A DNA stretch of 64,000 nucleotides, taken from CAVVAH01 sp963746175 (lineage in GTDB: Bacteria; Actinomycetota; Actinomycetes; JACCUZ01). Under the pieces are notes generated by a model. The model was not told where the DNA came from and did no database searches. It saw only the letters and a program-made list of their open reading frames with translations. The position numbers and the translations under genes were made by a program. This document shows, piece after piece, positions 30,192 to 46,562 of this stretch (its first letter is position 1; every line of letters starts with the position of its first letter). The stretch spans positions 372,001-436,000 of the forward strand of contig CAVVAH010000004.1 of NCBI GenBank assembly GCA_963746175.1, given 5' to 3'.

Positions 30192-34103
<3,912 letters not shown>

Positions 34104-34116
34104 GATTTCCTTCTTT

Positions 34117-34132
34117 CAGAGTTCGAACTCTG
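34117..34132. other. 16-bp perfect palindrome upstream of rpoC
   Basis: CAGAGTTCGAACTCTG, with no mismatch, lies 13 bp upstream of the rpoC start codon, directly before its ribosome-binding site. Could be a cleavage or protein-binding site, or a fortuitous AT-rich palindrome. Confidence 0.5.
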
Positions 34133-34156
34133 TGGTGCCTAAGGGGTGGCCCTGCA

Positions 34157-34189
34157 CCGGGACCGCCGTCCTCTCGGTGGCGGTCCCGG
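34157..34189 (-). terminator. Hairpin in the rpoB-rpoC gap
   Basis: Perfect 11-bp stem CCGGGACCGCC/GGCGGTCCCGG with an 11-nt loop, 7 bp after the rpoB stop. As rpoC must be expressed, this is more likely a processing or partial termination site than a full terminator. Confidence 0.5.
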
Positions 34190-34196
34190 CCGGGTG

Positions 34197-37709
<3,513 letters not shown>

Positions 37710-37810
37710 GAGGGGTCCTTCCGAGGGCTGCCGGACTCTCTGTATGCGCGCATGCCGGACGACCCCGGGCAGAAGGCCCTGGGTCAGGTCAGGTGGCAGC
37801 GCAAAGAGTC

Positions 37811-37839
37811 AGCATACCCGGGAAGGGGGCAGCCCGCAA
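37811..37839 (-). promoter_or_regulatory. Promoter of rpoBC
   Basis: Minus-strand TTGCGG (37834-37839), 17 bp, TATGCT (37811-37816), about 100 bp before the rpoB TTG. A second possible -10, TATAGA (37899-37904), lies further upstream without a good -35. Confidence 0.65.
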
Positions 37840-38012
37840 AGGCCCCCTCGGCCTCACGGGCCGGGAGCCTCCACCGCAGTGCTCCTGCGGTCATCCCCTC
37901 TATATGTCACAGCCCGAGCAGGATGGACCCGTGGGGCAGCCGCGTCAAGGCTCTCCGGTGATCCCGGGGGTGTCGCGAGACCCCGTCAGGCCGGGATCGC
38001 CGCCCGATTCCA

Positions 38013-38063
38013 TGATCCACACCGGATCTGTTGGCGAAAGTCCAGCCGATCCGGTGTGGATCA
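38013..38063. repeat. Dispersed palindrome family A, copy 2 (51 bp)
   Basis: Same 16-bp arms as 11690-11740. Reverse-complemented, its loop matches the loop of copy 1 (GGCTGGA-CTTT-CCAAC core), so this is a true repeat in opposite orientation. It lies between the Mce-associated genes and the rpoB promoter. Confidence 0.85.
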
Positions 38064-38081
38064 CCGCCGTCGGCCAACGAA

Positions 38082-38155
38082 GATCGTTTGCGACCTCAGT
38101 CACCGACACGCCGCGGGTCAGCACGGCGTGTCGGGGAGCCATGTCGCAAATGATC
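38082..38155. repeat. Dispersed palindrome family B, copy 1 (74 bp)
   Basis: Starts GATCGTTTGCGACCTCAG and ends GTCGCAAATGATC, with an inner CCGACACGCCG/CGGCGTGTCG stem. Further 74-bp copies are at 49613-49686 (inverted) and 56700-56773. It lies 18 bp from family A copy 2. Confidence 0.88.
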
Positions 38156-38278
38156 ATTCGCGGGGGCGGCGGGTGCGGGCGCACTGGCGTCCCGGCGCTC
38201 TGACATGTAGCGGAGGCAGACGTGGGACCACCGCAGGCCATGGACGACGGTAGAACCACGAAGAGTCGGGCGGGCGGG

Positions 38279-39010
38279 TCAGAGGGCGGTGACGGCGCTG
38301 ATCTTCCAGTCCTCACCGACCCGGGTGAGGGTCATCCGCACCCGGTTGAGGTCGACCTGGGGACCGTCGACCCGGGTGGAGGTCGTCGTCTGGTTGACGA
38401 AGAGGAGCACGACGACCGTGTTCTGCGCCGCCCGGACCACCGACGAGGAGACCACCTCGGCCTTGACGACCGCGTGGACCTCCTCGGCGGTCGGCCGGAC
38501 CGCCGACTCGGTGGTCTTCGCGTAGTCCTTCGCGAACCGGCCGGTCAGTCCCCGTTCGGCGCGGGCGAAGTCGCGGTCGAGGTGCCGGTAGTCGTAGCTG
38601 AGGAGGTCGACGGTGCGGCTCTCGGCGGCCGCCACCGCCTCGGTCCGCGCCCGCTCGGTGCGGTCCTCGCCGCGAGCCTTGACCATCAGCGCGCCCGCGG
38701 TGAGCACCAGGGCCAGCACGACCACACCGGCCACGAGGACGAGCAGGTCCGACGTCCGGCGGGCGGCAGGGGCTCGGTCGGTGGTGCCCCGGTCGGCCGC
38801 GGCGTCGGCCGGGCGCGCCGCGGCTGTGCGGGCGCGGTCGAGGACCGCTGTCCGCCGCGGCCGCGCGTCAGCGGTCGGTGCCTGCTCGGCAGGGCCGACG
38901 GGCACGGGCGGCGTCACCGGCGTCGTAGCGGCCGGAGCGCCGCCGGGCTCGAGGCGGGACCGGCTGCGCTGCCCGGCGAGGGGGCGCCGGCGGGGCTGGT
39001 TGGCGGCCAC
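38279..39010 (-). CDS. Mce-associated membrane protein (long)
   Basis: 243 aa. Residues 1-85 are Arg/Ala/Pro-rich and cytoplasmic, then one membrane helix LLVLVAGVVVLALVLTAGAL, then an outside domain (LLSYDYRHLDRDFARAERGL, RMTLTRVGEDWKISAVTAL) typical of Mce-associated proteins that stabilise Mce complexes. Last gene of the mce operon, three bases after its paralogue. GTG start. Confidence 0.85.
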   Translation of the reverse strand: MAANQPRRRPLAGQRSRSRLEPGGAPAATTPVTPPVPVGPAEQAPTADARPRRTAVLDRARTAAARPADAAADRGTTDRAPAARRTSDLLVLVAGVVVLALVLTAGALMVKARGEDRTERARTEAVAAAESRTVDLLSYDYRHLDRDFARAERGLTGRFAKDYAKTTESAVRPTAEEVHAVVKAEVVSSSVVRAAQNTVVVLLFVNQTTTSTRVDGPQVDLNRVRMTLTRVGEDWKISAVTAL

Positions 39011-39013
39011 GGC

Positions 39014-39514
39014 TCAGCCCACGAACTGGAGGTCGGAGACGAGCCAGCGGTCGCCGTGGCGGACCAGGTCGAGCTGCATGCGGTAGTGCCTCTTCTGCGG
39101 CTTGGGGTCCGCCGCGTTGGTGACGGTGCTGTCGGCGACGACCAGGACCCGCGCCGAGTCGTCGTCGGAGCTCACCAGCCCGGCGTCGAGGACCTCGCCG
39201 CGGCTGACGGCCTCGTTCTGCGTGACCAGCGTCGAGAGGTCCGTCGTGCCGGACTGGAACTGCTTGCGGAAGTCGCCGGTCGCGCCGCGCAGGACCCGGC
39301 CCAGGTCACGGTCCAGGTGCTGGTAGTCGAGAGTCGTGAAGTTGACCGCCTGCTGCCTGGCGGAGTCGAGGACGGCCTCGCGCCGGTCGGACCGGTCGGC
39401 GGCGGCCGAGATCCGGGCGTACGACGTGGCGACGAGCGCCACGGCCGCCGCCGCGACGACCACGAGCAGCCCGATCAGGAGCGCGCGGGCGGGCAGCGCG
39501 CGGGTCCCGGTCAT
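39014..39514 (-). CDS. Mce-associated membrane protein (short)
   Basis: 166 aa from the ATG at 39514, overlapping the mceF stop (ATGA). One helix ALLIGLLVVVAAAAVALVAT, then TLDYQHLDRDLGRVLRGATG and MQLDLVRHGDRWLVSDLQF. Clearly related to the downstream protein in its outer domain, so a tandem duplication. Confidence 0.85.
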   Translation of the reverse strand: MTGTRALPARALLIGLLVVVAAAAVALVATSYARISAAADRSDRREAVLDSARQQAVNFTTLDYQHLDRDLGRVLRGATGDFRKQFQSGTTDLSTLVTQNEAVSRGEVLDAGLVSSDDDSARVLVVADSTVTNAADPKPQKRHYRMQLDLVRHGDRWLVSDLQFVG

Positions 39515-40854
39515 CGGCTCATCGGCCCGAGCAGAAGCCACGTCCACGAGTCCTTCCCGAGCGCCTGCGCCTGGCCGCCCGACTGGCGCAGCTGCAGCGG
39601 CGAGCCACCGGCGCCGTAGGCGAGCCCGCTGGTCGGGTCGTACCCGGCCAGGTACGACGACGAAACGGCGCCGTCCGTCTCGTCACGGTACGTCCCGTCC
39701 CTTCCGGCGCCGGCCGCCAGACCTCCCGGCAGGACGTCGCCGGAGCGGCTGGACGGCGACGGGGCGTTCTGCGCTCCGCGCACGGATGACTTGCTGCCGC
39801 GTGGCAGCGTGCAGCGGGCGTCGGTGTTGGCGGGGGCGTCGGAGGTCTGCTGCGGCGTGCGCTTGGCCGTGCCGCCGTAGCCCTGGGTGCAGACGGGCGG
39901 GTCAGCGGCGTTGAGCACCAGCCCGAAGTGCGACGTGCCGTCACCGGGCACGACCGTGTACCCGCCGGCGATGTTGTCGGGGTAGGTGACCAGGACCTGC
40001 TCGACGCCGTCCAACCGGGCCACCGTCACCTGGCCGCTGACGAGGAGGTTCGCGAGGAGGGCGGAGATCGCCGCCCGGTTGGTGCGGATCATGGTGGCCA
40101 GCTGCTGCGAGGCGACGACGCCGTTGTCCAGCACCTTGCGCAGGTCGCCGTCGCTGTCCCTGAGGGTCGCGCTGAGGGCGGCCAGGTCGGTGGAGAAGCT
40201 CTTGATCGCGGATCCCGAGTCGCGCTGGGTGTCCAGCACCGGCCGGCCGTCCTCGATCAGCTTGATGGTCGGCTCGAGGTTGTCGGTGGCCGCCCGGGTC
40301 AGTGCGTCGCCCGAGTCGAGCAGCCGCTGCAGGTCCGGTCCGGTGCCGGAGAACGCGTTGTCCAGCTCGTCGATCACCGTGACCAGGTCACCCTCGTCGA
40401 CGGAGTTGACCAGCCGGTTCAGGTGCAGCAGGAGCGTCTCGGTGTGCAGCGGGGTCCGGTTGTCCGGGCCGTCCACGCGGTCACCGTCGGCGAGGAACGG
40501 CCCGCCGCTGCTGCGCGGCTGGAGGTCGACGTACTGCTCCCCCACCGCCGACCGGTTCTCCACGACGGCGATCGTGTCCTTCGGCACCTGCGTGCCGGAG
40601 TCGATCCGCAGGTCGACGTGCACGCCGTCGTCGGCCAGCCGGAGCCGGTCGACCCGGCCCACAGCCACGCCGCGGTAGGTGACCTCGGCGTTCTGGAAGA
40701 TGCCGCCGGCCTCGGGGAAGTCGGCGCTGACGACGTAGCCGGAGCCGAGCAGCATGTCGCCGAGCCCGACGTAGCGGGCGCTCACGTAGCTCAGCCCGAC
40801 GATCGTGATGGCCAGGAACGCCACCAGCTGCATCTTCACGCCGCGGCGGATCAT
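39511..40854 (-). CDS. mceF: Mce family protein MceF
   Basis: 447 aa with an N-terminal anchor (MQLVAFLAITIVGLSYVSAR). The MCE/MlaD domain contains FQNAEVTYRGVAVGRVDRLR and NRSAVGEQYVDLQP, followed by long helical sequence and a Ser/Gly-rich tail. Mce subunits assemble a lipid-conducting tube outside the membrane. It overlaps mceE by four bases. Confidence 0.9.
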   Translation of the reverse strand: MIRRGVKMQLVAFLAITIVGLSYVSARYVGLGDMLLGSGYVVSADFPEAGGIFQNAEVTYRGVAVGRVDRLRLADDGVHVDLRIDSGTQVPKDTIAVVENRSAVGEQYVDLQPRSSGGPFLADGDRVDGPDNRTPLHTETLLLHLNRLVNSVDEGDLVTVIDELDNAFSGTGPDLQRLLDSGDALTRAATDNLEPTIKLIEDGRPVLDTQRDSGSAIKSFSTDLAALSATLRDSDGDLRKVLDNGVVASQQLATMIRTNRAAISALLANLLVSGQVTVARLDGVEQVLVTYPDNIAGGYTVVPGDGTSHFGLVLNAADPPVCTQGYGGTAKRTPQQTSDAPANTDARCTLPRGSKSSVRGAQNAPSPSSRSGDVLPGGLAAGAGRDGTYRDETDGAVSSSYLAGYDPTSGLAYGAGGSPLQLRQSGGQAQALGKDSWTWLLLGPMSR

Positions 40855-42131
40855 GCGAGTCCGCCCATCATCAACCGGGCCAGGTTCGTGCTGTATGCGC
40901 CCGAGGAGGACGCCGCCGGCGCGCCGACGCAGATGCCCGCGGCGCAGATGGTGCCGGTGGGGGCCGGCACCGGGAGCGAGGTGACTGTCGGGATCGGGAC
41001 GCCGGAGACGGAGGGCAGCGGCGGGACCGACACGCTCGGCAGACCGGTGGGCAACCCGGTGGGAAGCCCGCCCGTGGGCAGCCCGGTCGGCACCGGGGGC
41101 AGCTTCGGCAGCCCGGGGTTCTTCCCGCCGTTGATGTTGGACAGGATCGTCCGCAGGTCGAGGTCCGCCGTGATCCGCAGGTTCGTGTAGTCGCCCTGTA
41201 CCGCGTCGGTCGCTGCCCGCGGGAACGGGTAGGTGAACGCCATCTCGAGCGCGTTCGGCAGGTTGTCGCCGGCCTCGGACAGCTTCGTGAGGATCGGCGA
41301 CAGGGCCCTCAGGTTGGCCACCGTGTCGGCGCGGCTGGCGTTCACCACCCGGGTGCCCACCCGGCCGAGGTCGGACAGCGCGGTGAGCATCGTCGTCAGC
41401 TGTTCGCGCTGGTCGGCGAGCACCTTCAGACCCGGGCCGAGGTCCTCGATGGCGTTGGCGATCTGGCCCTTCTGGGCCGCGAGCCGGGTGCTGAGGCGGT
41501 CCAGCCCGTCCAGGGCCCGGACCACGTCCGCCTTGCGCTCGTCCAGGCCGCCGATGAAGGTGTCCAGCTGGGTGATGGCGCCCTTGATGTCGTCCTCGTG
41601 GCCCTGCATCGCTCTGGTCAGCTCGACGTTGATGGTCTTGAGCTGGGCGACCCCGCCGCCGTTGAGCACCAGCGAGAGCGCCGACAGGACCTCCTCGACC
41701 TCGGGGTTCCGGCCGGAGCGGGCGAGCGGGATGGTGTCGCCCTCACCGAGCCGGCCCTGCGCGACCTGGCCCTGAGGCGGTGACAGCGAGACGAACTTCT
41801 CTCCGAGCAGGCTGGTCTGGCGCAGCTCGGCCACGGCGTTGTCCGGGAGCTTCACCGACTTGCGCAGCCGGAGGGTCACCTCGGCGTGCCAGCCCCGCAG
41901 GTGCACGGCGTCGACGGCGCCGACAGTGACGTCGTTGACCTTCACCGCGGACTGCGGGACGAGGTCGAGGACGTCCGCGAACTCCACCGTGACGTGGTAG
42001 GCGTCGCTGCCGGTCGCCGCGCCGCCGGGGAGCGGCAGGTCGTAGACGCCCTGGCAGCCGGACAGTGCCACGGCCACGACTGCTGCCGTCAGCCCGGTGC
42101 CCAGGCTGCGGATCCGCCGGCCGGCGCTCAC
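40851..42131 (-). CDS. mceE: Mce family lipoprotein MceE
   Basis: 426 aa with a lipoprotein signal ending LSGC, the lipobox expected of the MceE position. MCE domain: PQSAVKVNDVTVGAVDAVHL and RQTSLLGEKFVSLSPP. The C-terminal region has a Pro/Gly/Leu/Val repeat tract (PTGLPTGGLPTGLPTG). GTG start 1-4 bases into the mceD end. Confidence 0.9.
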   Translation of the reverse strand: MSAGRRIRSLGTGLTAAVVAVALSGCQGVYDLPLPGGAATGSDAYHVTVEFADVLDLVPQSAVKVNDVTVGAVDAVHLRGWHAEVTLRLRKSVKLPDNAVAELRQTSLLGEKFVSLSPPQGQVAQGRLGEGDTIPLARSGRNPEVEEVLSALSLVLNGGGVAQLKTINVELTRAMQGHEDDIKGAITQLDTFIGGLDERKADVVRALDGLDRLSTRLAAQKGQIANAIEDLGPGLKVLADQREQLTTMLTALSDLGRVGTRVVNASRADTVANLRALSPILTKLSEAGDNLPNALEMAFTYPFPRAATDAVQGDYTNLRITADLDLRTILSNINGGKNPGLPKLPPVPTGLPTGGLPTGLPTGLPSVSVPPLPSVSGVPIPTVTSLPVPAPTGTICAAGICVGAPAASSSGAYSTNLARLMMGGLA

Positions 42132-43252
42132 TGCGACCCCCCGAGGATCCCGCCGAGCGTGAGGTCGGGGCCACTGCCGCCGTTGCCCGGCAGCAGCTCG
42201 CCCGGCTCCGGCAGCTGCTTGTTCTTCAGCACCTTGTCGATCTGGTCGCAGACCCGCTGCGGCTGCCCGAGCGACGTCAGGAGCGAGCAGAGGAAGAGGC
42301 CGGGGTCGTCGAGCTGCTCGGCGTTGTCCCGGGTGTCGAGCGTGCCCGACGCCGGGTTGTAGGCGTTCTGCAGGTTCGACAGCGCGACCGGCCCGGCGTC
42401 CAGCACCTCCGCAAGGGCGTCCTTCTGCTTGGCCAGCACGCCGGTGACGTCCGCGAGTCCGGCGATGTCGGTCGTGAGGTTCTTGCGGTTCTCCTTGACG
42501 AACGACGCCACCTCGCCGAGCGCGACCGCGAGGTTCTTGAGCGCGAGGGCGAGCTCGCCACGCTCCCCCGCCAGCTGGTCGGCGACGCTGGCCAGGTCGG
42601 AGTTGAACGCGCGTACCTGGCTGTCGCTGCCGGCGAGCGCGGTCGTGAAGACCTGGAGGTTGCGCACGGTCCCGAACAGGTCGTCGCGCTTGGTCGAGAG
42701 AGTGCTCAGGGCCTTCGAGAAGTCGGTGACGGTCCGGTTGATCTCGGTGCCCTCGCCGTCGAGGTTGTCCGCCCCGACCGCCAGCAGCCGGGAGAGCGCA
42801 CCGGTGCGGTTGGCGCCCTCCGGTCCCAGTGCGACGTTCAGGTCGTCGAGGCTGGAGAAGATCCGGTCCAGCTCGACGGGGACCGCGGTGTCCGCCAGGC
42901 GGATGCGGGCATCGTCGGCGAGCTTGGGGCCGGACCGGTAGACCGGCGTGAGCTGGACGTAGCGGTCGCTGACCACGGATGGCGAGACGACGACGGCCTT
43001 CGCGTCGGCCGGCACGGAGTACGTGTCGTCGTACGTCATGTCGACGACCACCCGGTCACCAGCGGGGCGGACCGAGGTGACCTCACCGACCTTGACGCCG
43101 AGGATGCGCACGTCGGAGCCCTTGTAGAGCCCCACCGCGCGGACGAACTCCGCGCGGACGTGCCGGCTGCCGCCGCTCGGCCACAGGACGACCGCGAGGC
43201 CGACGAGCAGCGCGACCACGAGACCGCCCGCGAGCAGCGCACGGCGGCTCAT
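42128..43252 (-). CDS. mceD: Mce family protein MceD
   Basis: 374 aa from the ATG at 43252, which overlaps the mceC stop as ATGA. Membrane anchor LLAGGLVVALLVGLAVVLW, then MCE domain YKGSDVRILGVKVGEVTSVR and VVSDRYVQLTPVY, then helical region and a short Gly/Leu tail. Confidence 0.9.
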   Translation of the reverse strand: MSRRALLAGGLVVALLVGLAVVLWPSGGSRHVRAEFVRAVGLYKGSDVRILGVKVGEVTSVRPAGDRVVVDMTYDDTYSVPADAKAVVVSPSVVSDRYVQLTPVYRSGPKLADDARIRLADTAVPVELDRIFSSLDDLNVALGPEGANRTGALSRLLAVGADNLDGEGTEINRTVTDFSKALSTLSTKRDDLFGTVRNLQVFTTALAGSDSQVRAFNSDLASVADQLAGERGELALALKNLAVALGEVASFVKENRKNLTTDIAGLADVTGVLAKQKDALAEVLDAGPVALSNLQNAYNPASGTLDTRDNAEQLDDPGLFLCSLLTSLGQPQRVCDQIDKVLKNKQLPEPGELLPGNGGSGPDLTLGGILGGSQ

Positions 43253-44244
43253 GTCGCGCTCCCGGGGCCGCCCGGCACCGGCACCAGGTTCTGGATGTAG
43301 GTGTCGAACCACCGGCCGTTGCCCGTGGTGTTCGCGAACACCCGGACGAACGGCGCGAGCAGCGTGATGCTCCGGTCGAGGTTGTCCTGGTTGGCCTGCA
43401 GGGTGGCCAGCACGTTCTTCAGGTTCTCCAGCGCGGGACGGATGGCCTCCCGGTTGTCCCGGACCAGCCCGGTCAGCTGCTGCGACAGGGTCACCGTGCT
43501 GACGAGCAGGGTGTGGATGTCCGCTCGGCGCTTGCGCAGCTCCTGGAGGAGGAGGTCGCCGTCGGAGAGCAGCGACACCAGCTCCTTGTTGCGAGCGGCC
43601 AGCACGCCGGTCACGCCGTTCGCGTGCTGGAGCAGCTCGCGGATCTGCTGGTCGCGCGACGCGATCGTGCGCGACAGCCGGCCGAGGCCGTCGACGGCAG
43701 CCCGCACCTCGTCGGGCGAGTCCTTGAACGTGGTCGACACCGTGTCCAGGGCGGTCGCGAGCTGCTGGGTGTCGATCGAGCCGGTCGTGGTGGCGAGGTC
43801 GCTGAACGCCTCCACGACGTCGTACGCCGGCGTGGTGCGGGACAGCGGGATCTCGCGCAGCTCGCCCGTGCCGGCCGGGTCGAGGGCGAGGAACTTCTGA
43901 CCCAGGATGGTCTTGATCCGCACAGTGGCCGACGTGCGGCGGCCGAGGTCGGTCGACCGGCCGACCCGGAAGTCGACCTTGACGTGGTCGCCGTCGAGGT
44001 CGACGCGGGTGACCTTGCCGACCTTGACGCCGGCGATGCGCACGTCGTCGCCGGTCTTGAGACCGCCGGCCTCGGACAGCGCCGCGGAGTAGGACTTGCC
44101 GGCGAGCAGCGGCAGCGAGTCGATGTTGAACGCGAGCAGCAGCATCGCGGCGATCACGCCGAGGCCGACCGCCCCGATGACCACGGGGTTGCGCTCGCGG
44201 AACGGGATGCCACCCCGGCGCCGCCTGGGAGCTCGCTGGAGCAT
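43249..44244 (-). CDS. mceC: Mce family protein MceC
   Basis: 331 aa from the ATG at 44244 sharing one base with the mceB stop. Anchor VVIGAVGLGVIAAMLLLAFN, MCE domain LKTGDDVRIAGVKVGKVTRV and KTILGQKFLALDPAG. Basic cytoplasmic N-terminus RRRRGG. Confidence 0.9.
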   Translation of the reverse strand: MLQRAPRRRRGGIPFRERNPVVIGAVGLGVIAAMLLLAFNIDSLPLLAGKSYSAALSEAGGLKTGDDVRIAGVKVGKVTRVDLDGDHVKVDFRVGRSTDLGRRTSATVRIKTILGQKFLALDPAGTGELREIPLSRTTPAYDVVEAFSDLATTTGSIDTQQLATALDTVSTTFKDSPDEVRAAVDGLGRLSRTIASRDQQIRELLQHANGVTGVLAARNKELVSLLSDGDLLLQELRKRRADIHTLLVSTVTLSQQLTGLVRDNREAIRPALENLKNVLATLQANQDNLDRSITLLAPFVRVFANTTGNGRWFDTYIQNLVPVPGGPGSAT

Positions 44245-45266
44245 CACGAGCACCTCGCCGCGGACGAGTGGTAGTTCGGCGAGAAGGCCGTGACGTTCGA
44301 GAGGATGATGCGGCCCTCGAAGTCGCAGAGGTAGAAGTTGAACCACGAGCCGTACGTCGCCGTGCGGGTGATCGTGTTCAGCTTGCCGGGCAGCCGCTTG
44401 AGCACCCCGTCGACGATCGCCTTGTTGTCGTCGAGCGTCCCGGCGACCTTGCCCAGCTGCTCCACGTCGCTGCGGATCGCGGGACGACCCTGCTCGACGA
44501 GCTGGGAGGTCGCGTCGGCCAGGTTGGCGATGTTCGTCAACGAGGCGCCGATCGCCTCGCGGTCCTGGGCGAGCCCGCTGACGAAGCGCTGCAGCTCGAC
44601 GATGAGGGTGTCGAGCTGTTTGTCACGCTCGTCGACGGTGCCGAGCACCTGGTTGAGGTTGTCGACCGTGCGGCCGATGACCGCGTCCCGGTCGGCGAGC
44701 GTGGACGTCAGAGACGCGGTGTGACCGAGCAGCGAGTTGATGTTGCCGCCCTCACCCTGCAGGGTCTTGATGATCTCCATCGCGAAGGCGTTGACGTCGT
44801 CCGGGTTCAGGGCCGCGAACAGCGGCTTGAACCCGTTGAAGAGCACGGTCAGGTCCAGCGCCGGCTGGGTCTGCCGGAGCGGGATCGTGCGGTCCTCGCC
44901 GAGCCGCTCGCCCGAGCCGGCCCCCTCGGAGAGCGCGACGTAGCGCTGCCCCACCAGGTTGCGGTAGCGGATCTGCGCGAGCGTGCTGCCGGCGAGGGGA
45001 CGGTCGGACTGCACGCTGAACGACACGAGGGCGAGCGAGCGCTCACCGCGGCGGGCCACCGAGATGCCGTCGATCTCGCCCACCCGGACACCGGCGATCC
45101 GGACGTCGTCGCCCTTCATCAGCCCGGTCGCGTCGGTGAACAGCGCCTTGTACGCCGTGGAGCCGCCGAACCGGAAGTTGCCGATGGTCGCGGCGAGCAC
45201 TCCGGTCGCCAGCACCGTGACGACGATGAACACGATCAGCTTGACCAAGGACGACGTGGTCTTCAC
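44244..45266 (-). CDS. mceB: Mce family protein MceB
   Basis: 340 aa from the GTG at 45266 (VKTTSSLVKLIVFIVVTVLA), overlapping the mceA stop as GTGA. MCE domain LMKGDDVRIAGVRVGEIDGI and RNLVGQRYVALSEG. The C-terminal cysteines (FYLCDFEG, AARCS) are typical of this position. Confidence 0.9.
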   Translation of the reverse strand: MKTTSSLVKLIVFIVVTVLATGVLAATIGNFRFGGSTAYKALFTDATGLMKGDDVRIAGVRVGEIDGISVARRGERSLALVSFSVQSDRPLAGSTLAQIRYRNLVGQRYVALSEGAGSGERLGEDRTIPLRQTQPALDLTVLFNGFKPLFAALNPDDVNAFAMEIIKTLQGEGGNINSLLGHTASLTSTLADRDAVIGRTVDNLNQVLGTVDERDKQLDTLIVELQRFVSGLAQDREAIGASLTNIANLADATSQLVEQGRPAIRSDVEQLGKVAGTLDDNKAIVDGVLKRLPGKLNTITRTATYGSWFNFYLCDFEGRIILSNVTAFSPNYHSSAARCS

Positions 45267-46558
45267 GACTGGTTCACCGCCGTCCCGCGGGCCATCGGCC
45301 CGAAGAGCAGGGTGGCGACGTCGGGGACGTCGCCGGCGGGGACGCCCATCTGCGGCGCGAGAAGGGCGTCGACGACGCCCTGCTCCTCGCGGGAACCGCT
45401 GGTGCCGCTCTGCGGGTCGAGCAGGAGCTGGGGGATCGCGCTGGCGCTCCCGTCGCCGTTCGTGCCGTCCCGGAAGTGGTTGCCGGGCCACGGCCGGGGC
45501 GGGTTCGGCACGCCGTAGCACTCCGGTCCCCGGTTCTCGCCCCAGGCGGGCTCGTCGCCCGGCTGGTAGCCGGTGCGCGCCCTGGTGACCTCGAGAGTGA
45601 TGTGCAGCTCGCCGTTGGCGAAGGTCTTGCCGATGAAGTCGTCGGACTGCGCCAGGCCCTGCAGCAGGCACGGGTACTCCGGCGAGTACCGCGCAAGCAG
45701 CGCCAGTGTCGGGCGGCCGACCGCGGCGAGCTGGATGATCCGGTCGCCGTTCTCCTCCAGCAGCTGCCGGGTCGTCGTCGCGAAGCCCGCGGTGCCGGCG
45801 AGGAAGCCGGCGTAGACCTGCGACTTGTCCTTGATCGTGCTGGTCGTGACGGAGAAGTTGCGCAGCATCCGGACCAGGTCGGGGGCAGCGTCGGCGTAGA
45901 TCTCCGAGACGTCCGCCAGGCCGACGAGGTCCTGCTGGATCGTGGGCAGCTCCGGGTTGAGACGCGTGAAGTAGTCGTCGACCAGCTCGAGGTTCTCCCC
46001 GAGGCGCTGGCCCCGGCCCTCGAGCGCGGTGGCCAGCGCGTTGAGCGTGGCGTTCAGCTTGCCCGGGTTGATGGTGCGCAGCAGCGGCAGCAGGTTGTCG
46101 AGGACCCGTTCCAGCTCGATCGCCGTCGACGTGCGGTCCTGGGTGATGACGTCGCCCTCGGACAGTCGTGCCTGCGCCGGCCGCGGCGGGATCTGCAGGT
46201 CGACGAACTTCTCGCCGAACAACGTCTTGGGCAGCAGCCGGGCGGTGACGTTGGCGGGGATCAACCCGACCGTCCGCGGCTGCAGCGCCAGGTCGACCGT
46301 GGCGCGCCGGCCGTCGGAGCTGACGCTGCGCACCTCGCCGACGATCATGCCGCGGAGCTTCACGTCGGCCGGCGGGGCCAGCTGGTTGCCCACCCGGTCG
46401 GTCTCCAGCGTCACGTGGACGACGTCGACGAACACCTTGTCGTAGATCGCGACGGTGAGGCCCACGAGCAGCGCGAGGACGACGAGGAACACCACGCCGT
46501 AGGTCCGCAGGAGCACTCCCTGCGTGACCTCGCGGCGTCTCGGCGCCTTCATCAGCAC
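45263..46558 (-). CDS. mceA: Mce family protein MceA
   Basis: 431 aa. The start may be the GTG at 46558 or the ATG at 46552 (MKAPRRREVTQGVLLRTYGV). Anchor VVFLVVLALLVGLTVAIY, MCE domain PADVKLRGMIVGEVRSVSSD and PKTLFGEKFVDLQIPP. First Mce subunit after the two permeases, the canonical order. Confidence 0.9.
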   Translation of the reverse strand: MLMKAPRRREVTQGVLLRTYGVVFLVVLALLVGLTVAIYDKVFVDVVHVTLETDRVGNQLAPPADVKLRGMIVGEVRSVSSDGRRATVDLALQPRTVGLIPANVTARLLPKTLFGEKFVDLQIPPRPAQARLSEGDVITQDRTSTAIELERVLDNLLPLLRTINPGKLNATLNALATALEGRGQRLGENLELVDDYFTRLNPELPTIQQDLVGLADVSEIYADAAPDLVRMLRNFSVTTSTIKDKSQVYAGFLAGTAGFATTTRQLLEENGDRIIQLAAVGRPTLALLARYSPEYPCLLQGLAQSDDFIGKTFANGELHITLEVTRARTGYQPGDEPAWGENRGPECYGVPNPPRPWPGNHFRDGTNGDGSASAIPQLLLDPQSGTSGSREEQGVVDALLAPQMGVPAGDVPDVATLLFGPMARGTAVNQS

Positions 46559-46562
46559 GGCG

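Noticed and set aside
38082..38155. Insertion sequence ends
   Set aside because: The element is only 74 bp with no transposase gene in the window; a non-autonomous element remains possible.
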